In this document: positions 25,019-33,271 of the stretch, piece after piece
Numbering within the stretch: the stretch's first letter is position 1
How the letters are laid out: every line of letters begins with the position of its first letter
Source: an uncultured Oscillospiraceae bacterium
GTDB taxonomy: Bacteria; Bacillota; Clostridia; Oscillospirales; Oscillospiraceae
DNA: 64,000 nucleotides
Reading direction: 5' to 3'
NCBI GenBank assembly: GCA_944385035.1
Contig: CALWVV010000009.1
Location: forward strand, 37,367 to 101,366
Made by a program: the position numbers and the translations under genes
The notes under the pieces: model-generated
The model's database searches: none
What the model was told of the DNA's origin: nothing
What the model saw: only the letters and a program-made list of their open reading frames with translations

Positions 25019-27382
25019 TTATCCGGTGATGGTAGTGCCCGCCGAGCGCTGGCCCAGCATGTGCAGCAGCAGGGCATGCTCCCCCCGGCCGTCCAGGATG
25101 GAGACCTCCCCTACCCCGGCGCGGATGGCATGGACGCAGCCCCGGACCTTGGGGGCCATGCCCCCGGCAATGAGCCCGGTATCGATGAGCTCCTCCGCCC
25201 GCTTGATGTCCATGCGGTCCACCGCGGTTTTGCTGTTGTGGCTGTCGATGAGGATGCCTCCCACGTCGGTGAGGAATACCAGGTGCTCGGCCCCCAGGGC
25301 CTCGGCCACCGCACGGGCGGCGTCGTCGGCGTTGCAGTTGAGGCTCCCCCCGTCCTCACCCAGAGCGATGGGAGAGACGACGGGAACAAAGTCCGCGTCC
25401 AGGAGGGTATTTAATACCTTGGGATTGACTTTGGTGATCTCCCCCACCCGTCCCAGAGCGGGGTCCTTCACCGCGGCGGTGATGAGACTGCCGTCCTTGC
25501 CGGAGATCCCCACGCCGGACACCTCCAGCCGGGCCAGGTCGGCCACGATGGCCTTGTTCACCTGGGCGGACAGGGCCAGCTCGGCGGTCTCCAGGGTGGT
25601 TTCATCGGTGTAGCGGTAGCCGTTTACAAAGTGGGTGGGTACCTGGAGCTTGTCCAAAAGGGCGGTAATGTGCTTGCCGCCTCCGTGGACCAGCACCACC
25701 CGCATGCCCACCATCCGCAGGGCGGCCACGTCCTGGAGGGTGGTGTCCTGGTCGGACGCTGCCCCGATGGCCGAGCCGCCGTATTTTACCACCACGGTCT
25801 TTCCCTCGTGGCGCTTGAGGATGGGGAGAATGGACAGCAGGTTTCGCACCTTCTCCATGCCGTCCAGGCCGTGCTGCACGTCGTATTCCTGGAGAAAGGT
25901 GTGGACATAGTCCACGTCCGAGGGAGTGTCGATATACTGGTTGCCCCGCTTCTGCCGGGTCTCCGCCCCCTTGCCGGTGATAAGCAGGACGGAGGGCGCA
26001 TGGCAGCCCAGAATGGCTTGGCGGATGGCCTCTCCCCGGTTGGGCTCGATGGAATATTCACAGTTTTCCTTTGCCACATACTGGGAAATCTCCCGGCAGA
26101 TGTCCAGGGTGTCCTCCTCCCCGCTGTCCTCCTCGGTGAGGATGACAAGGTCGGAGTACTTGCCCGAGATCTCCCCCAGATCCTTTCGCCGGTCCAGGGC
26201 CTTTTTGCCGGGGCAGCCAAAGACCGTGACCACCCGGCGGCCGGGGTACTCCGCCTGGACAGAGCGGAACAGGGTCTCAAAGCTCATGCGGTTGTGGGCG
26301 TAATCCACAATGGCGATGACCGTGTCGTCGGCGTTGGAGTAGACCTCCATCCGTCCGGGGACACGGGCCTTCATCAGGCCCACATAGATGCACCGCTCGG
26401 GGATCTGGAGCCCCTCGCACACGGCGATGGCAGCCAGGGCGTTTTCCACGTTGAACAGGCCGGGCATGGTCAGCCGGAACTCCCGGAAAAAGCGGCGGGT
26501 GCGCACCCGGAAGAGAATGTCGTTGCCCCGCTTGCGCACCTGGGAGGCAAAGACGTCTGCCTGCTCGTTTTTCTGGGAGAAGGTATAGACCGGCTTTCCG
26601 GCCCCCTGGGCTGCGGCCAGGATCCGGTCGGCGTGTTCGCAGTCCAGGTTGACGCAGTTGACGGCCCCCTGGGCAAAGATCTTCAGCTTGGAGGAGAAGT
26701 AGTCCTCAAAGTCCGGGTGCTCAATGGGGGAAATGTGGTCGTAGCCGATGTTGAGGAAGCAGGTGGCGGCAAAGTCGGTACACAGGGAGCGGTGGTACTT
26801 CAGGGCCTGGCTGGACACCTCCATGGTGAGGTACTCCATCCCCGACTGGGCTCCGTGGGCAAAGTGGCGCTGGAGCTCCAGAGGCTCGGGGGTGGTCAGG
26901 TGGGACTCAAAGCGCTCCACCCCGTCGTAGGTGTCGATGGAGGAGACGATGCCGCTCTCCTGCCCTCCTTTTTCCGCCATATACTCGTCCAGAATATACT
27001 TCAGGTAATAGGCGGTGGAGGATTTGCCCTTGGTGCCTGTAAGGCCGATGACCTTTAACCGCCCGGAGGGGTGGTCGTAGAAGAGGTCGGCCAGGGGGGC
27101 AATGGTCCGGCGCATGTCATGGACCAAAATGCCCGGCAGTCCCGCCTGGGGATAGGGGGTTTCGCTCACATAGGCAATGGCCCCCTTCTCCCGTGCCATG
27201 TCCAGAAATTCCGGCTTGAAGTGGGCGCCCTTGCAGAGAAACAGGGTGCCGGGCACCACCTCACGGGAGTCGTAAGAGACCAGGGCAATGGGGGAATTTT
27301 GGTCCATTTCCGGGGAAATGGGGGCGGAGAGCAGGTTCTCTTTCTCCAGCAGGGCGAGATATTCCTTCAGTGTGTGTACCAT
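25019..27382 (-). CDS. MurE-type Mur ligase fused to an ArgB-type acetylglutamate kinase domain
   Basis: A 787-residue two-domain protein. Residues 1 to about 500 are a complete MurE ligase: UDP-binding N-domain (VSYDSREVVPGTLFL), P-loop GLTGTKGKSS (113-122), TTPEPLELQ, the carbamyl-Lys region SSKLKIF (231-237), DYAHN (360-364) and C-terminal GKGAETRQ. The position of the DNPR motif that selects meso-diaminopimelate reads EEDSG (417-421), so the added amino acid is probably not mDAP. From M509 the protein is an N-acetylglutamate-kinase-type amino-acid kinase: KYGGSA, VHGGGKHI, GYRYTDETT, GVGISGKDG, GGMAPKV. No ribosome site precedes M509, so this is a real fusion. GAGGTG precedes the start, 12 bases after the racemase gene. 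Last gene of the cluster; the fused kinase's substrate is unknown. Confidence 0.88.
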   Translation of the reverse strand: MVHTLKEYLALLEKENLLSAPISPEMDQNSPIALVSYDSREVVPGTLFLCKGAHFKPEFLDMAREKGAIAYVSETPYPQAGLPGILVHDMRRTIAPLADLFYDHPSGRLKVIGLTGTKGKSSTAYYLKYILDEYMAEKGGQESGIVSSIDTYDGVERFESHLTTPEPLELQRHFAHGAQSGMEYLTMEVSSQALKYHRSLCTDFAATCFLNIGYDHISPIEHPDFEDYFSSKLKIFAQGAVNCVNLDCEHADRILAAAQGAGKPVYTFSQKNEQADVFASQVRKRGNDILFRVRTRRFFREFRLTMPGLFNVENALAAIAVCEGLQIPERCIYVGLMKARVPGRMEVYSNADDTVIAIVDYAHNRMSFETLFRSVQAEYPGRRVVTVFGCPGKKALDRRKDLGEISGKYSDLVILTEEDSGEEDTLDICREISQYVAKENCEYSIEPNRGEAIRQAILGCHAPSVLLITGKGAETRQKRGNQYIDTPSDVDYVHTFLQEYDVQHGLDGMEKVRNLLSILPILKRHEGKTVVVKYGGSAIGAASDQDTTLQDVAALRMVGMRVVLVHGGGKHITALLDKLQVPTHFVNGYRYTDETTLETAELALSAQVNKAIVADLARLEVSGVGISGKDGSLITAAVKDPALGRVGEITKVNPKVLNTLLDADFVPVVSPIALGEDGGSLNCNADDAARAVAEALGAEHLVFLTDVGGILIDSHNSKTAVDRMDIKRAEELIDTGLIAGGMAPKVRGCVHAIRAGVGEVSILDGRGEHALLLHMLGQRSAGTTITG

Positions 27383-27394
27383 AGGGCACCTCTT

Positions 27395-28111
27395 TTATTT
27401 GATGAAAATATGGCGCAGGGGCTTGCCGCAGGCCTGGACGGCCCGCTCGGCCAGCACGGCCATGGCGTCGGTGTAGAAGGGAGGCAGGTGGTGCTTGTCG
27501 GCAAAGACGGACAGCTCCGTGCAGGCCAGCACCCCGCAGTCGCAGCCCTGACTGAGCAGGTCCTGATGGATGTCGGCAAATTTTTGGGGGTCGCCGTCCC
27601 GCCCGGCTTTGATGTCGTCGTAAATGAGAGACATGACCAGCTCCTGGGCCTGGGGAGAAGGAATGACCGCCTGTATTCCCACAGCAGAAAATTCCTTTTG
27701 GTATAGGCCAGTCTGGATGGTTCCGTCGGTGGCCAGGATCCCAGGCCGCTTTTTTCCCTGGGCGGCCAGCAGGCGGGCAGTTTCCCGGATCATGTGGAGA
27801 ATGGGAATGGAGATCTGCTCCTGCACCCGGTCCAGAAAAAAGTGGGAGGTGTTGCAGGGCACGGCGATGGCGGTACAGCCCGCCGACTCCAGCAGACGGG
27901 CGTCGGAGAGCAGGCGGGAGTAGACCGCCTGCCGGGCCATTTCGCTGCCCAGAATGGCGGCAGTGCGGTCGGGCATGTCGCTGTCCGAGAGGATCAGGGC
28001 GTTGACGTGCTCCTGGTCGGTGTGGGCATCGGTGCGGTCGATGACAAATTGATAAAAGGTGTTAGTGGCCTGGGGCCCCATGCCGCCCAGGACGCCGAGA
28101 CGTTTGTTCAT
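27395..28111 (-). CDS. Aspartate/glutamate racemase family protein
   Basis: A 238-residue cofactor-independent racemase of the Asp/Glu racemase superfamily. Both catalytic cysteines are present: C86 in VPCNTSHFF and C197 in LACTELSVF. The N-terminal LGVLGGMGPQAT is the hallmark of the RacX/YgeA/aspartate racemase branch. It begins three bases after the stop codon of the D-aspartate-ligase-like gene, so the likely role is to supply D-Asp (or another D-amino acid) to that ligase. Substrate is inferred from context. Confidence 0.88.
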   Translation of the reverse strand: MNKRLGVLGGMGPQATNTFYQFVIDRTDAHTDQEHVNALILSDSDMPDRTAAILGSEMARQAVYSRLLSDARLLESAGCTAIAVPCNTSHFFLDRVQEQISIPILHMIRETARLLAAQGKKRPGILATDGTIQTGLYQKEFSAVGIQAVIPSPQAQELVMSLIYDDIKAGRDGDPQKFADIHQDLLSQGCDCGVLACTELSVFADKHHLPPFYTDAMAVLAERAVQACGKPLRHIFIK

Positions 28112-28114
28112 AGT

Positions 28115-29335
28115 TTAATCCTCGCTGGGTACCTTGTTGTACTGGTCAAAGCGCTTGATGTTGCCCAGGTGGTTTTTCCACACCCGAATCCGGCGCTTCA
28201 GAGAGCTGTCCCCGGAGTAGACCAGGGAGTGGCAGTCGGCCCCTGCCTTGATGAGGGCGCGCATCTCCGGATGGTACTTCTTGGGGGTAAACTTGAAGGC
28301 CACCTTCCGGGGCACCATCCGCCACAGGGAGCGGTTTTTGGTCATGCGGAAGGGAAGCTCCTTCCCCTCCACATAGTCCTCCACCACCAGCTTTGCGATG
28401 TTGTGCCCCGCCCCGGTGACATAGTAGTTGCTCCGGCCCTGGCGGCAGTTGATCTCAAAGGCCTTGTACTTGCCGTCCCGGCGGTCGTACTTGATGTCAA
28501 AGTTGGAGAAGCCCACAAAGTGGAGGCTCTCCAGCAGGGCTTTGATGTTCTCCTCCAGGGCCTCATCGTGCTCGGTGATGATGACGGCGTGGTTGCCGAT
28601 GCCGTGGGGGGAGTGCTCTTCCAGAAGCACGTGGCCCAGGCACATGAGCTTCACCTTGCCATTGTGGTCGGAGTAGTTGGTCAGTACCCGCATGTAGCTG
28701 TCGTCTCCGGGAATAAACTCCTGGAGCACCATGTGGTCGGCGTAGCCGGCGGCGTAGACATGGTCCAGGCTTTCAAGCAGCTCCTCCCAGCTCTGGCAGA
28801 TGTACACCTTGGCCAGGGAGTGGTCGCCGCAGGCCCAGTAGGCCACAGAGTCCGCAGGCTTGGCGATGTAGGGCGGCCCCCAGGGAAGGGAGAAGTCGTG
28901 GCCCATGGACTTGTCGTAAATGAAGGTAGCTGGGTGATCCACCCCGTGCTGGTCGCACAGCTCATAGAACTTCTCCTTGTTGATCAGGGTGTCCAGCAGT
29001 TCCCCGTCAATGTAGGGGGCAATGACATTGTCCGGCAGGTTGTCCCTGCAGTGGGCCGCCAGCTGGACATAGCTGTCGCCACAGCCCAGCAGGAGGATCT
29101 TCTTGTCCGGGAACTCACGGGAAACCGCCTCTACATTCCGGCGGAAGGCATCCATATCCTCGTTTTCCGGGCACACCCGGTAGTCGATGATGGCGCTGCC
29201 GTGGCAGGGAAAGGAGGGGTATTTGCCAAAGGCAATGGAGCGCACCCCATAGGCCTCGTGAAAGGCACGGGCCACGCTGTATACGTTGATGTCGCCGCCG
29301 AAGAGAAGGGGCTGGAAGGGAAGGGCTTGATTCAT
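28115..29335 (-). CDS. ATP-grasp ligase, D-aspartate ligase homologue
   Basis: This 406-residue ATP-grasp enzyme resembles, from memory, the D-aspartate ligase of Enterococcus faecium (AslFm, 424 residues) along its length: LLFGGDINVYSVARAFHEAYG at the N-terminus, APYID with LINKEKFYELC, the ATP-grasp core VLQEFIPGDDSYMRVL, MCLGHVLLEEHSPHGIGNH, and the metal-binding FSNFDIKYDRRDGKYKAFEIN. That family activates D-Asp at its beta-carboxyl and attaches it to the side chain of the third stem-peptide residue. Next to a racemase and a MurE-like ligase, a role in the peptidoglycan cross-bridge is likely. AAGGAAG precedes the ATG. Confidence 0.82.
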   Translation of the reverse strand: MNQALPFQPLLFGGDINVYSVARAFHEAYGVRSIAFGKYPSFPCHGSAIIDYRVCPENEDMDAFRRNVEAVSREFPDKKILLLGCGDSYVQLAAHCRDNLPDNVIAPYIDGELLDTLINKEKFYELCDQHGVDHPATFIYDKSMGHDFSLPWGPPYIAKPADSVAYWACGDHSLAKVYICQSWEELLESLDHVYAAGYADHMVLQEFIPGDDSYMRVLTNYSDHNGKVKLMCLGHVLLEEHSPHGIGNHAVIITEHDEALEENIKALLESLHFVGFSNFDIKYDRRDGKYKAFEINCRQGRSNYYVTGAGHNIAKLVVEDYVEGKELPFRMTKNRSLWRMVPRKVAFKFTPKKYHPEMRALIKAGADCHSLVYSGDSSLKRRIRVWKNHLGNIKRFDQYNKVPSED

Positions 29336-29392
29336 AACAGAATAACTTCCTTTGTTGTAGTAGTTGTCATACAGGATGGGACCTGTGAGAGC

Positions 29393-30460
29393 TTATCGGT
29401 ATTCAATCTGGCAGCCCTTGGCAAACAGGGGGTCCAGGTCGAAAATGGCCAAATCGCCGCTGGAGCACTTCAGGTTGGTCACGTCCAGCAGGGTCTCCCC
29501 TGCCCCGATGGGGCCCAGGAGCTTGGCCCGCTGGTCGCCGATGCGCACGGTGCGGTGTTTGTTCCGGCGCCAGGCGTGGAAAAAGGCCCAGAAGCCGCTC
29601 TCTCTGGGACGGGTGACTCCGTAGCCGTTCTGGTAGCCCACGGGGAGCACCGCCACACGGGTGGGCTTTTTCAGGACGATGGGCCGGTCGGTGCCGATGA
29701 TGTGGCCCTTGGGCAGCCACCGCACCTCCGCCAGGGGGACCTCCCCATAGCCCACGGTTTTCAGCCGGTCATCCTTGGTGCGCCGGCACCGGCCCAGGAT
29801 GGCCGAGCCCGCCCGCACCGCGTCCAGCCGGGCGCCGTCGTTGTGAAGCAGGGCGAAGGAGCCCGCCGCATGTACAAGGCCCGTCTCAAACCCGGCCTTG
29901 TGAATGACATCCAGCACCTGGGAGAACTGCTCCAGCTGCTGCTGGGCCTGAACGTCCTTGAGCTTGGCGGCGTGAAGCTGGGTGTAAATGCCGGAAAGGG
30001 CCACGTTGGGCAGGGAGCGGTAGGCCAGCAGGATCTTCTCCGGCTCGCTGACCAGAAAGCCGCCGAATCCCATGCCCGTGTCCACCTGGATGTGGGCGTC
30101 CACCACGGTGGAGCGGTTTTCCGCCAGGGCGTTGAGGGCCATGCCCGTGTCCACCGAGGAGATGGTGCACACCACATTCAGGTCCACCAGCCGCTCCAGC
30201 TCCTCCCGGTCGGTGGTGGAGCGGAGCATTAAAATCTCCTCGTCCACAAAGCCCGCCTGGCGCAGCTTCTCGGCCTCTTTGACCTCAGACACGGCAAACC
30301 GGCCGATGCCCTCCGCGCGCAGCAGCTGAGCCAGGGGGACGATGCCCGCTCCGCCCCCGTCGCCGGTGAGCACCCCAAAGATGGCCGCCCCCGCGGCCCG
30401 GTCCTTAATGACGGAGAGGTTGTGCTTCACCGCCGACTTGTCAATGATCAGCTTGCGCAT
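29393..30460 (-). CDS. Alanine-racemase-fold protein lacking the PLP lysine
   Basis: This 355-residue fold-type III protein has the two-domain alanine racemase layout: N-terminal barrel with HIQVDTGMGFGGF and a C-terminal beta domain with VGYQNGYG and LLDVTNL. At the place of the cofactor motif (usually V-x-K-A-N-A-Y-G-H-G) it reads V-L-T-G-D-G-G-G-A-G at 30-39, so the Schiff-base lysine is T32 and the Tyr and His of the motif are also gone. Two bases differ from a Lys codon, which makes a single read error unlikely. It may be a non-catalytic partner or a lysine-independent enzyme. The start at 30460 is chosen by GGGGG upstream. First gene of the cluster. Confidence 0.8.
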   Translation of the reverse strand: MRKLIIDKSAVKHNLSVIKDRAAGAAIFGVLTGDGGGAGIVPLAQLLRAEGIGRFAVSEVKEAEKLRQAGFVDEEILMLRSTTDREELERLVDLNVVCTISSVDTGMALNALAENRSTVVDAHIQVDTGMGFGGFLVSEPEKILLAYRSLPNVALSGIYTQLHAAKLKDVQAQQQLEQFSQVLDVIHKAGFETGLVHAAGSFALLHNDGARLDAVRAGSAILGRCRRTKDDRLKTVGYGEVPLAEVRWLPKGHIIGTDRPIVLKKPTRVAVLPVGYQNGYGVTRPRESGFWAFFHAWRRNKHRTVRIGDQRAKLLGPIGAGETLLDVTNLKCSSGDLAIFDLDPLFAKGCQIEYR

Positions 30461-30557
30461 AAAAAGGCCCCCTTTTTTTATCTCGGGATGGTTCCGATCC
30501 AATTTGGTTCCTGCATTCCCAAAGCGCGTGTACCTTCACGACATACCATATCACTTT

Positions 30558-30586
30558 ATTTTACCACCCATTGGGGGAAATAGCAA
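30558..30586 (-). promoter_or_regulatory. Promoter of the Alr-like / D-Asp ligase / racemase / MurE-ArgB cluster
   Basis: TTGCTA (30581-30586), 17 bases, TAAAAT (30558-30563). The four genes are colinear with gaps of 57, 3 and 12 bases, so one transcript is likely. Confidence 0.65.
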
Positions 30587-30625
30587 TGAAAAAGGTGGGC
30601 CTGGCCGTCTCCAGCCCGGTTTCGG

Positions 30626-30654
30626 TTGCATTCCAGGGGCGGTTGGTGTAAAAT
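30626..30654 (+). promoter_or_regulatory. Promoter of the zinc-ribbon / PNP / amidohydrolase operon
   Basis: TTGCAT (30626-30631), 17 bases, TAAAAT (30649-30654). Confidence 0.65.
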
Positions 30655-30713
30655 ATATCCACACTTGGTGAAATTATAAGGAAAATTTGAATACTGGAAA
30701 GGAGCGCGCAGGT

Positions 30714-31106
30714 ATGGACGACAAGGTAAAGGATCTGCTGGACCGAATCCGGGGAACCGCCAGCGTGGCGGCGGATGCCGCCGCCGACACTGCCCGTGTG
30801 GCCGGAAAAAAGGCCGGCCAGATGGTGGATGTGGCCAAGCTCAATGTGCAGCTGTTTGACCTGAACGGGGACTATAACGAGGTTATGCGCCAGCTGGGCC
30901 AGGTGATGTACGACACCCACAAGGGGCAGGCCCCTGAGGGTGACCCGGTGACCCAGCTTCTTATAAAAGCAGATGAGCTTGCAGAGAAAATTGCCGAGGT
31001 AAAGGCCCGGATCGCAGACCTGCGCCAGGCCCAGACCTGTCCCGCCTGCGGCGCTCCCTGCGGGAAGGGCGACAAATTCTGCCGCACCTGCGGCCAGGCA
31101 CTTTAA
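30714..31106 (+). CDS. Helical protein with C-terminal zinc ribbon, unknown function
   Basis: A 130-residue protein. The start at 30714 (MDDKVKDLLDRIRG) follows AAGGAG. The N-terminal 45 residues are alanine-rich and helical, residues 50-105 form a likely coiled coil (QLGQVMYDTH ... LAEKIAEVKARIADL), and the last 25 carry a CxxC-x9-CxxC zinc ribbon (CPACGAPC ... CRTCGQAL). No signal peptide or membrane segment. It is a common type of Clostridia hypothetical protein; function not known. It is 12 bases ahead of the purine phosphorylase gene in the same transcript. Confidence 0.7.
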   Translation: MDDKVKDLLDRIRGTASVAADAAADTARVAGKKAGQMVDVAKLNVQLFDLNGDYNEVMRQLGQVMYDTHKGQAPEGDPVTQLLIKADELAEKIAEVKARIADLRQAQTCPACGAPCGKGDKFCRTCGQAL

Positions 31107-31118
31107 GGAGGAAAAAAC

Positions 31119-31943
31119 ATGCAGTATACCATGGAACAGTATGAGGCCAGCGCACAGGCCATCCGCAGTCAGTTGGGGGATTTTGTCCCCAAGGTAGCAA
31201 TGGTGCTGGGTTCCGGCCTGGGCTATCTGGGGGACGAGGTGGAAAACCCCATCGCCATCCCCTACGGAGACATTCCCCACTTTAAGTCCTCCACCGCCCC
31301 CGGCCACAAGGGCCGGCTGGTGTTCGGCACCCTGGAGGGCCAGAAGGTGGCGGTGATGCAGGGCCGCATGCACCACTATGAGGGCTATTCCTATGAGGAC
31401 GTGTCCTATGCGGTGCGGGTGCTGCGCCTGCTGGGGTGCGACACCTTGATCGTCACCAACGCCGCCGGCTGTGTGAACACCCAGTGGGAGGCCGGTGACC
31501 TCATGCTCATCACCGACCAAATCAAGCTCTTCTCCGAGTCCCCCCTCCGGGGCGAGAACCTGCCCGCCTTCGGCGAGCGCTTCCCCGATGTGTCCCACCT
31601 CTATACCCTGCGTCTGCAGGAGCTGGCCCGCCAGACGGCCAAGGAGATGGGCATCCCCCTGCGGGAGGGCGTCTACTTCTATTGCTACGGCCCCCAGTAC
31701 GAGACCCCTGCCGAGGTCCGGGCTGCCCGGATTCTGGGCGGCGATGCGGTGGGCATGTCCACCGCCCCCGAGGCCATCGTGGCCGGCCACTGCGGCATGG
31801 AGATTTTGGGCCTGACCCTGCTCTCCAACATGGCCGCCGGTATTCTGGACCAGCCCCTTACCGAAAAAGAGGTGCTGGATGCCGCTGAGGCCGCACGGGA
31901 GAAATTTTCCGGCCTGGTGCGTGCCTGCCTGAAGAAGCTGTAA
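31119..31943 (+). CDS. Purine nucleoside phosphorylase (trimeric type)
   Basis: This 274-residue enzyme cleaves inosine and guanosine (or related purine nucleosides) with phosphate. It shows the phosphate loop VLGSGLGYL, the GRMHHYEGY motif, VTNAAGCVN and the purine-binding YGPQYETPAEVRAARILGGDAVGMST (split reading, about 190-218), with NMAAGI near the end. AAGGAGG precedes the ATG. It is followed after 11 bases by an amidohydrolase of the deaminase group, so purine salvage is the shared theme. Confidence 0.94.
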   Translation: MQYTMEQYEASAQAIRSQLGDFVPKVAMVLGSGLGYLGDEVENPIAIPYGDIPHFKSSTAPGHKGRLVFGTLEGQKVAVMQGRMHHYEGYSYEDVSYAVRVLRLLGCDTLIVTNAAGCVNTQWEAGDLMLITDQIKLFSESPLRGENLPAFGERFPDVSHLYTLRLQELARQTAKEMGIPLREGVYFYCYGPQYETPAEVRAARILGGDAVGMSTAPEAIVAGHCGMEILGLTLLSNMAAGILDQPLTEKEVLDAAEAAREKFSGLVRACLKKL

Positions 31944-31954
31944 GGAGTTTTACT

Positions 31955-33256
31955 ATGTCTGTACTGTTCCAACATGTCACCGTTCTCACCATGGACCCCG
32001 CCCAGCCCCTGCTGAAGGACGCCTATGTGGCGGTGGAGGGGACCACCATCGCCTCTGTGGGGACCCAGCGTCCCCAGGGGGAGTTTGACCGGGTGGTGGA
32101 CGGCAAGGGCCAGGTGCTCATGCCCGGCCTCATCAACTGCCACACCCATGTGCCCATGACCCTCATGCGGGGTTATGGCGGCGGCCATGATCTGCAGCAC
32201 TGGCTCAGCGACTATATTTTCCCCGCCGAGGCCAAGCTGGACGAGCGGGCAGTGGCCGCCGGGGCGGCCCTGGGCCTGGCGGAGATGATCGCCACAGGCA
32301 CCACCTGCATTGTGGATATGTATATGAAGACCGGCACCATCGCCCAGCAGGTGATGGACGCCGGCATCAGCGCCAACCTCTCCTGCGGCGGGCTCTACTT
32401 CGGCGACCCCAAGGACTTCTCCCCTGACAAGTGCACCGACTGCCGAAACCAGCAGGAGCTTATGCAGCAGTGGCACGGAGCGGGAGACGGCCAGATCCTG
32501 GTGGATGCCTCCATCCACGGGGAATACACCTCCAGTGCCCCCCTGTGGCAGTGGACCGCGGACTTTGCCCAGAAGAACAAGCTGGGCATGCATGTGCACA
32601 TTTCCGAAACCAAGCTGGAGCATGAGCAGAGTCTGGAGCGCCACGGGAAAACGCCCCTGGCCGTTCTGGACCAGTATGGCGTATGGGAGCGGGGCGGCAC
32701 GGCCGCCCACTGCGTGTGGGTGAGCGACGAGGACATGGCCATCATGGCCCAAAAGCATGTCACCGCCGTGCACAACCCCGTGTCCAACCTGAAGCTGGGC
32801 TCCGGCGTGGCACGGGTGCCCCAGATGCTAAAGGCCGGGGTCAATGTGGCCCTGGGCACCGACGGGGTGTCTTCCAACAACAGCGCCGACCTCTTTGAGG
32901 AGATCAAGCTGGCCGCCATGCTTCACAAGGGCGTCAGCCGGGACCCCATGGCCGTCACGGCCCGCCAGGCACTGGAGATGGCCACGGTGAACGCCGCACG
33001 GGCCCTGGGCCGGAACACCGGCGTGGTAGCGCCGGGGAAGGTGGCCGACCTCATCCTGGTGGACTTTAACCGCCCCAACCTGATCCCCTGCCACGATGTG
33101 GAGGAAAACCTGGTGTTTGCCGCACGGGGGGGCGATGTGTCCATGAATATGGCACGGGGCAAGATCATATATGAAAAGGGAGAGTTTTTCACCCTGGACC
33201 TGGAAAAGATCCGTTCCGAGGTGGAGAACTATGCCCTGCCCCTTATTTTTGGTTGA
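31955..33256 (+). CDS. Amidohydrolase, MTA/SAH or related aminohydrolase type
   Basis: A 433-residue metal-dependent deaminase of the TrzN/AtzB/MtaD group. Metal ligands seen are H63 and H65 (NCHTHVPMTL), a His in HVHISET, a His in TAAHCVW and the Asp in LGTDGVSSNN. The closest well-known functions are 5-methylthioadenosine / S-adenosylhomocysteine deaminase, which fits next to a purine nucleoside phosphorylase, but guanine or triazine-type substrates cannot be excluded from sequence alone. Confidence 0.87.
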   Translation: MSVLFQHVTVLTMDPAQPLLKDAYVAVEGTTIASVGTQRPQGEFDRVVDGKGQVLMPGLINCHTHVPMTLMRGYGGGHDLQHWLSDYIFPAEAKLDERAVAAGAALGLAEMIATGTTCIVDMYMKTGTIAQQVMDAGISANLSCGGLYFGDPKDFSPDKCTDCRNQQELMQQWHGAGDGQILVDASIHGEYTSSAPLWQWTADFAQKNKLGMHVHISETKLEHEQSLERHGKTPLAVLDQYGVWERGGTAAHCVWVSDEDMAIMAQKHVTAVHNPVSNLKLGSGVARVPQMLKAGVNVALGTDGVSSNNSADLFEEIKLAAMLHKGVSRDPMAVTARQALEMATVNAARALGRNTGVVAPGKVADLILVDFNRPNLIPCHDVEENLVFAARGGDVSMNMARGKIIYEKGEFFTLDLEKIRSEVENYALPLIFG

Positions 33257-33271
33257 TGTAGGAGGCTTCCT

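Noticed and set aside
27794-30232. An 812-codon open frame on the plus strand opposite the racemase and D-Asp ligase genes
   Set aside because: It is the antisense shadow of high-GC genes with recognised families on the minus strand. It has low-complexity Gly/Val/His composition and no ribosome site.
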